A stretch of 13,375 nucleotides of DNA, from the NCBI GenBank assembly GCA_012270595.1, contig JAAXIA010000175.1:1-13375 (forward strand), given 5' to 3'. Of this stretch, positions 7,430-13,375 are shown piece after piece. The DNA is from Rhodanobacteraceae bacterium (GTDB taxonomy: Bacteria; Pseudomonadota; Gammaproteobacteria; Xanthomonadales; Rhodanobacteraceae). Under the pieces are notes generated by a model. It saw only the letters and a list, made by a program, of their open reading frames with translations, had not been told where the DNA came from and did no database searches. The translations under genes were made by a program, and so were the position numbers. Within the stretch, counting starts at the first letter, position 1. The number at the start of each line of letters is the position of its first letter.

Positions 7430-8410
7430 ATGCAATACCGTCATCTCGGTCGCTCTGGACTACTACTTTCCGCGCTCTCCTTCGGAGCCTGGACGACCTT
7501 TGCCAAGACCGTGAAACGCTCGTTAGCGCGCGACATGATCGCGCTAGCCTATGATCACGGCGTAAATTTTTTCGACAATGCCGAGGTATACGCCCACGGC
7601 GAAGCCGAGTCGCTGATGGGTGATGTGCTCGCTGACCTGCGCTTTCCCCGTGATAGCTGGTGCGTATCCAGCAAAGCCTACTTTGGTCGCTGTAAGAGCC
7701 CAAAACCAACCCAGCATGGACTATCGCGCAAACACCTGGTTGAGGCATGTCATCAAGCCTTAAAGCGCCTGCGTGTCGATTACCTCGACCTTTACTTTTG
7801 CCATCGTCCCGACACGGACACACCCATTGAAGAAACTGTGGCCGCGATGGACATGCTGGTGCGACAGGGCAAGGTGCTGTATTGGGGGACCAGTGAGTGG
7901 CCGGCCGAATTAATCCACGAGGCACACCGCGTAGCGCAGGAAAACTCCCTTACCGCACCGGTAATGGAGCAACCACAATACAACCTGTTGCATCGCGAGA
8001 GGGTGGAGAAGGAATACGCGCCGCTATACCAGGCCTATGGTATGGGGACCACGATCTGGTCGCCCTTGCTCTCGGGTTTGCTGACTGGAAAATACGATGC
8101 AGGTATTCCCGATGATTCACGTCTGCACCATAACGAACTTACGTGGTTGCGTGAGAACGTACTTGGCGAACATGGCCAGAACGTGGTCAAGGCACGTGCT
8201 TTACGCCCTATCGCCGACGAGCTTGGTTTAAGTAGCGCACAGCTAGCTATTGCCTGGTGCTTACGTAACCCTCACGTATCCACTGTCATTCTTGGAGCCA
8301 GCCAAAGCAAACAACTCGAACACAACCTTAAATCTATAGATTGGCTTACCACACTCAGTGAGTCCGCCGTAGCAAAACGCATAGACACCGCGCTGGACTG
8401 CGAAGAATAA
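7430..8410 (+). CDS. Aldo/keto reductase, potassium-channel beta-subunit type
   Basis: A 326-residue NAD(P)H-dependent oxidoreductase of the aldo/keto reductase superfamily. It starts at ATG 7430 behind AGGAG at 7 nt spacing; the frame is open upstream to a GTG at 7382, but the AKR fold starts at MQYRHLGRSGL. The catalytic tetrad is intact: Asp49 and Tyr54 in NFFDNAEVYAHG, Lys82 in SSKAYFG, His125 in DLYFCHRPD. Further family blocks are VEACHQALKRLRVDYLDLY, LVRQGKVLYWGTSEW, QPQYNLLHRERVE and TTIWSPLLSGLLTGKYD, and the cofactor-binding end VSTVILGASQSKQLEHNL. The FDNAEVYAHGEAE and NLLHRERVE segments place it with the Kv-beta-like (AKR6-like) subgroup. The natural substrate cannot be predicted; aldehydes or ketones are likely. 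About 150 bp separate it from the preceding gene, enough for its own promoter. Confidence 0.93.
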   Translation: MQYRHLGRSGLLLSALSFGAWTTFAKTVKRSLARDMIALAYDHGVNFFDNAEVYAHGEAESLMGDVLADLRFPRDSWCVSSKAYFGRCKSPKPTQHGLSRKHLVEACHQALKRLRVDYLDLYFCHRPDTDTPIEETVAAMDMLVRQGKVLYWGTSEWPAELIHEAHRVAQENSLTAPVMEQPQYNLLHRERVEKEYAPLYQAYGMGTTIWSPLLSGLLTGKYDAGIPDDSRLHHNELTWLRENVLGEHGQNVVKARALRPIADELGLSSAQLAIAWCLRNPHVSTVILGASQSKQLEHNLKSIDWLTTLSESAVAKRIDTALDCEE

Positions 8411-9016
8411 ACCGGAAAACCCACACGGCAGACGATCAATAGATCATCTCACGCTTATTGGCGGTATCTTTACTCACTGTGATTTCCATCGCGCTGACCT
8501 ATGCTTTTCAGGTGAAAATAGAAAACAAGACAGGAAAAATCATGATGGTATCGTGCAAATCAACGGGCAACTCTATCTACGTTTAGCACTGGAGCCAGTG
8601 CCTTCAGAAAACTGTGATGGAAATCATTTCTTTAGTTGTAATGGGTCTGATAATTACGACATATATTTCAGAAAATGGGATCTAAGCAACTTTGACAAAA
8701 CTTGGCGGTGACGAGACAGTAGAGGTTATTTTTTTAGGTTAAAAAACAGAAAAATAACATCATGGACAGCTCTCTTTTACTGAGATCTCATAAGGGGTGG
8801 TAGATTCTTACAGAAAGCACATACATCGTTTTTTTCTCCAGAAAAAAACTTGCAATAGGGATTATCTGAAAAAGGATCACGATGAAAAATGGCCTTAAAG
8901 CACCTTAAAGCACTAGATAATAAAACAGCAACTGTATGGATAAATAAGGAACCCTGAAAACGCAGTGCTCCCGTTGGCAACGCATAGATAATAGCGCATA
9001 TGGAAAAAATGGATTC
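8411..9016. other. Gene-poor, largely AT-rich region between the reductase and the gyrB terminator
   Basis: No intact gene is convincing here. It holds the frameshifted small exported frame at 8458-8708, an AT-rich inverted repeat (GTTATTTTT at 8725-8733 and AAAAATAAC at 8750-8758), and a 10 bp tandem duplication CCTTAAAGCA at 8893-8902 and 8903-8912. A minus-strand frame at 8777-8980 starts only with TTG and lies beyond the gyrB terminator; I do not call it. Homopolymer runs and base composition differ visibly from the flanking housekeeping genes, which suggests decayed or foreign DNA. Confidence 0.5.
8458..8708 (+). pseudogene. Small exported protein, apparently split by a frameshift
   Basis: One frame (TTG at 8458, open since a stop at 8440) encodes a signal-peptide-like start, LLAVSLLTVISIALTYAFQV, followed by KIENKTGK, and then soon stops at 8584-8586. 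The frame one base back is open through the same point and encodes a sensible polar continuation: NHDGIVQINGQLYLRLALEP, then two Cys in ENCDGNHFFSCNG, and finishes DLSNFDKTWR with TGA at 8706-8708. Adding one A to the five-A run at 8535-8539 would join both into a protein of about 84 residues. This looks like one gene broken by a homopolymer deletion, either real or a sequencing error. No good ribosome-binding site precedes the TTG, and I recognise no family. Confidence 0.4.
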
Positions 9017-9044
9017 AAAAAAAGGCGCTCAAGTAGCGAGCGCC
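9017..9044 (-). terminator. Intrinsic (rho-independent) terminator of gyrB
   Basis: Read on the minus strand, GGCGCTC and GAGCGCC form a perfect 7 bp GC-rich stem around a 7 nt loop (GCTACTT), followed directly by seven T residues (the A run at 9017-9023 on the plus strand). It begins about 62 bp after the gyrB stop codon and ends the replication-gene transcription unit. There is no T tract on the plus-strand side, so it acts only in the gyrB direction. Confidence 0.92.
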
Positions 9045-9106
9045 GACTTTGAAGCAGAATGATGCGATATCATACTGCCTTGGCTGTCTTCCCATCCGGT
9101 TGTTTT

Positions 9107-11656
<2,550 letters not shown>

Positions 11657-12748
11657 TTAGGATGGCGCAACATTTTCCAGCCAAACCTGACCCTGTTCCA
11701 CGTGGAACAAACAGGCCGGGAATGAGCTCATCAACGGAGGAAATTCCGTTCCGGTGACTAATACCTGGGCACTACTGGCCTGGAGTTGGGACATAACAAG
11801 AGCCTGATGTGCAACATCCAGTTCCGAGGAAAGGTCGTCTAAACAAATCAACGGCCATATACCACATTGCTGTGCATGCACTGTAGCTTGCGCTAACAGA
11901 CAACTCAATGCGCTGAGTTTCTCCTGCCCGCGCGATAAATGTTCACGCCATGGCGCATGCTCAAAATGCAAAGTCCAATCCGCACGATGTGCTCCCTGCG
12001 AAGTATGTCCTCGCACCACATCCCTGGAACGATTTTCTGCCAGAAGAACCTCAAGCCTCTGGTCTTCAGCCCACCCCTTCCGGTAATGGCATTCCAGTGA
12101 CCCTAACTCAGGCAACAAAGCCTGTGTTTGCGCTCGTAAATAAGGCATGAGGTGATCGATATAACGCCGCCGCCACATATCTATTTTTTGGGCTAATTCC
12201 CCTAATTGTTTTTCCCACGGAAGATACGCTACCGTGCTTACCTCTCTATGATTACGTAGTAAATAATTACGCTGTTTCAATGCACGCTGATAGCGTCGCC
12301 AGGTATCTAAAAAGGCGTGTTCCACGTGAAACACGCCCCAATCAAGATAATGTCTCCGCCCTTCAGCACCTCCAGCAATCAAACTGTGTGAACCTGGTTC
12401 AAAACAGACAACAGCACATTCGCGGACGAGCTGCGCCAATTTCACCTGCTGACCATCAATGCGAGCATCCCAGTGCTTTCCTCTTTGCCCTAATCCAAGA
12501 CGGACAGGACTACCCTTGGCAGTACGCCACGCAGAAAACACCGCCATGGTTTCAGCGCCGCGCTGCAATAAAGCATCCCTGGTCCCACTGCGAAAGGAAC
12601 GTCCATGGGAAAGCATATAAGCCGCTTCAAGTACTGCGGTTTTCCCCGCTCCGTTTGCACCAACAAGTATATGCAGTCCTTCCGATAGTTGCATTTCAAC
12701 CTGGGTTAGACAACGAAGTCCTTGGATACGCAAGCGTTCCAGTTTCAT
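11657..12748 (-). CDS. recF: DNA replication and repair protein RecF
   Basis: RecF is an SMC/ABC-like ATPase that loads RecA with RecO and RecR at single-strand gaps. From ATG at 12748 (MKLERLRIQGLRCL) it has 363 residues; E. coli RecF has 357. It shows Walker A GANGAGKT at 30-37, the RecF block LSHGRSFRSGTRDAL, RRHYLDWGVFHVEH near 131-144, QRNYLLR, the ABC signature LSRGQEKLSALS at 271-282 and Walker B LICLDDLSSELD at 300-311. An in-frame ATG at 12799 would add 17 residues (MVSLQCTTSKKNILKLK) and has GGA before it; family alignment favours the shorter form. The gene lies 81 bp after dnaN and 99 bp before gyrB on the same strand. Two parS palindromes are written into it, encoding FHVE at 140-143 and again at 348-351. 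Confidence 0.96.
   Translation of the reverse strand: MKLERLRIQGLRCLTQVEMQLSEGLHILVGANGAGKTAVLEAAYMLSHGRSFRSGTRDALLQRGAETMAVFSAWRTAKGSPVRLGLGQRGKHWDARIDGQQVKLAQLVRECAVVCFEPGSHSLIAGGAEGRRHYLDWGVFHVEHAFLDTWRRYQRALKQRNYLLRNHREVSTVAYLPWEKQLGELAQKIDMWRRRYIDHLMPYLRAQTQALLPELGSLECHYRKGWAEDQRLEVLLAENRSRDVVRGHTSQGAHRADWTLHFEHAPWREHLSRGQEKLSALSCLLAQATVHAQQCGIWPLICLDDLSSELDVAHQALVMSQLQASSAQVLVTGTEFPPLMSSFPACLFHVEQGQVWLENVAPS
11694..11709. promoter_or_regulatory. parS site (ParB-binding centromere), perfect palindrome
   Basis: TGTTCCACGTGGAACA is a perfect 16 bp palindrome matching the bacterial parS consensus TGTTnCACGTGnAACA, in the variant form found in pseudomonads. It lies near the 3' end of recF and encodes LFHVEQ there. 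ParB is expected to bind and spread from it. Confidence 0.85.
12314..12337. promoter_or_regulatory. parS site (ParB-binding centromere), exact consensus core
   Basis: The core TGTTCCACGTGAAACA at 12318-12333 fits the widely conserved parS consensus exactly. GGCG and CGCC flanks extend it to a 24 bp palindrome with a single mismatched pair. It lies in the middle of recF, where it encodes GVFHVEHA, 624 bp from the second site. Such sites cluster close to oriC and nucleate ParB-SMC loading. Confidence 0.9.
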
Positions 12749-12829
12749 CTTTAATTTGAGAATGTTTTTTTTCGAGGTAGTGCATTGTAAGGAAACCATC
12801 TTTATCCGTCACAGTGGGATACGCTGGTA

Positions 12830-13375
12830 TCAGATCCGTAACGGCATAATGACGTGACGGGTATCTTCATCATTTTCTTCTTGAATCAGGCAGCTCGATT
12901 GAGCATCACGCAAGCACAGACGTACTTTTTGCCCTTGCAGGGACGCCAAAGCGTCAAGTAAATACCCTACATTGAAGCCTACAGAAAGATCAGACAAAAC
13001 GCTGTTTGTATCTAACTCTTCCACGGCTTCTTCCTGTTCGGGGTTGTGCGCAACAAGTCTTAGTTTTCCGGGTAAAAACTCCAGACTTACACCGCGGTAT
13101 TTTTCGTTGGATAAAATTGCTGCGCGCTGTAAGGCACCACGAAGTAGCTGGCGATCAAGCGTGATTTGCTTATCTGCATTCAAGGGGATAGCCGCTTCAT
13201 AATCAGGAAATCGACCATCAATCAACTTTGTTGTCAGTACAACATTGTCACGACTCACGCGCAAATGATTCTTGCCAAAAGACAGATCAACCTGACCATC
13301 GCCGGATTCTAGCAATCCAATAATTTCATTGACTCCTTTGCGCGGAATGATGATTTGCTTACGTGAAGCCACCAG
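12830..13375 (-). CDS. dnaN: DNA polymerase III beta subunit (sliding clamp), C-terminal half, 5' end cut
   Basis: DnaN is the ring-shaped clamp that tethers DNA polymerase III and many repair proteins to DNA. The window holds the last 181 codons; the frame is open through the right edge, and the GTG near 13372 is an internal codon, not the start. Visible clamp motifs are QIIIPRKGVNEIIGLL, TTKLIDGRFPDYEAAIP, AAILSNEKYRGVSLEF, HNPEQEEAVEEL, VGFNVGYLLDALASL and the C-terminal VIMPLRI. This last segment corresponds to the E. coli VVMPMRL end, which forms part of the partner-binding pocket. It is the upstream gene of the dnaN-recF-gyrB cluster; dnaA and oriC are expected just beyond the right edge. 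Nothing unusual is seen in it. Confidence 0.97.
   Translation of the reverse strand: MVASRKQIIIPRKGVNEIIGLLESGDGQVDLSFGKNHLRVSRDNVVLTTKLIDGRFPDYEAAIPLNADKQITLDRQLLRGALQRAAILSNEKYRGVSLEFLPGKLRLVAHNPEQEEAVEELDTNSVLSDLSVGFNVGYLLDALASLQGQKVRLCLRDAQSSCLIQEENDEDTRHVIMPLRI

Noticed and set aside
8777..8980. Minus-strand 67-codon frame with a CxxC motif
   Set aside because: It starts only with TTG, has no ribosome-binding site, and lies after the gyrB terminator in AT-rich DNA where competing frames look equally plausible.

Overview
The window reads as a stretch of bacterial chromosome close to the replication origin, most likely from a gammaproteobacterium of intermediate GC content. This rests on the conserved order dnaN-recF-gyrB, a GyrB carrying the long Gram-negative C-terminal insertion and the ENALK ending, an Escherichia coli-like Lgt and HemC, and a Nudix-ThiE fusion protein typical of this class. 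I cannot place the genus from sequence alone.

Layout from left to right. Positions 1-815 (minus) hold nearly all of lgt, the prolipoprotein diacylglyceryl transferase gene, running off the left edge. Divergent from it is a DUF481 outer-membrane barrel protein with a TTG start (1032-1838, plus). Positions 1942-2115 (minus) encode an unrecognised 57-residue single-span membrane protein. Then come hemC (2243-3160, minus; tetrapyrrole synthesis) and an EstB-like carboxylesterase (3575-4246, minus), separated by about 410 bp with no convincing gene. On the plus strand follow a Pr6Pr-type membrane protein (4392-5129), an exported seven-repeat RCC1/BLIP-II-like beta-propeller (5211-6176), a MutT-ThiE fusion protein (6330-7280) and an aldo/keto reductase of the potassium-channel beta-subunit type (7430-8410). 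The stretch 8411-9106 is gene-poor and largely AT-rich. It contains what looks like a frameshifted small exported protein and ends with a clear intrinsic terminator. The right third is the replication block on the minus strand: gyrB, recF and the 3' half of dnaN.

How the genes work together: dnaN (sliding clamp), recF (gap repair) and gyrB (supercoiling) form the oriC-linked housekeeping cluster. Two ParB-binding parS palindromes are embedded in the recF coding sequence, so this segment probably also acts as the chromosome segregation centromere. The genes from 1 to 8410 are mostly single, separately expressed functions (lipoprotein maturation, outer membrane, haem, esterase, nucleotide sanitation, redox) rather than one pathway.

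The most interesting items are the BLIP-II-like propeller, the parS pair inside recF, the 57-residue membrane protein, and the broken small exported gene at 8458-8708. I saw no CRISPR array, tRNA, rRNA, intact insertion sequence or defence system.
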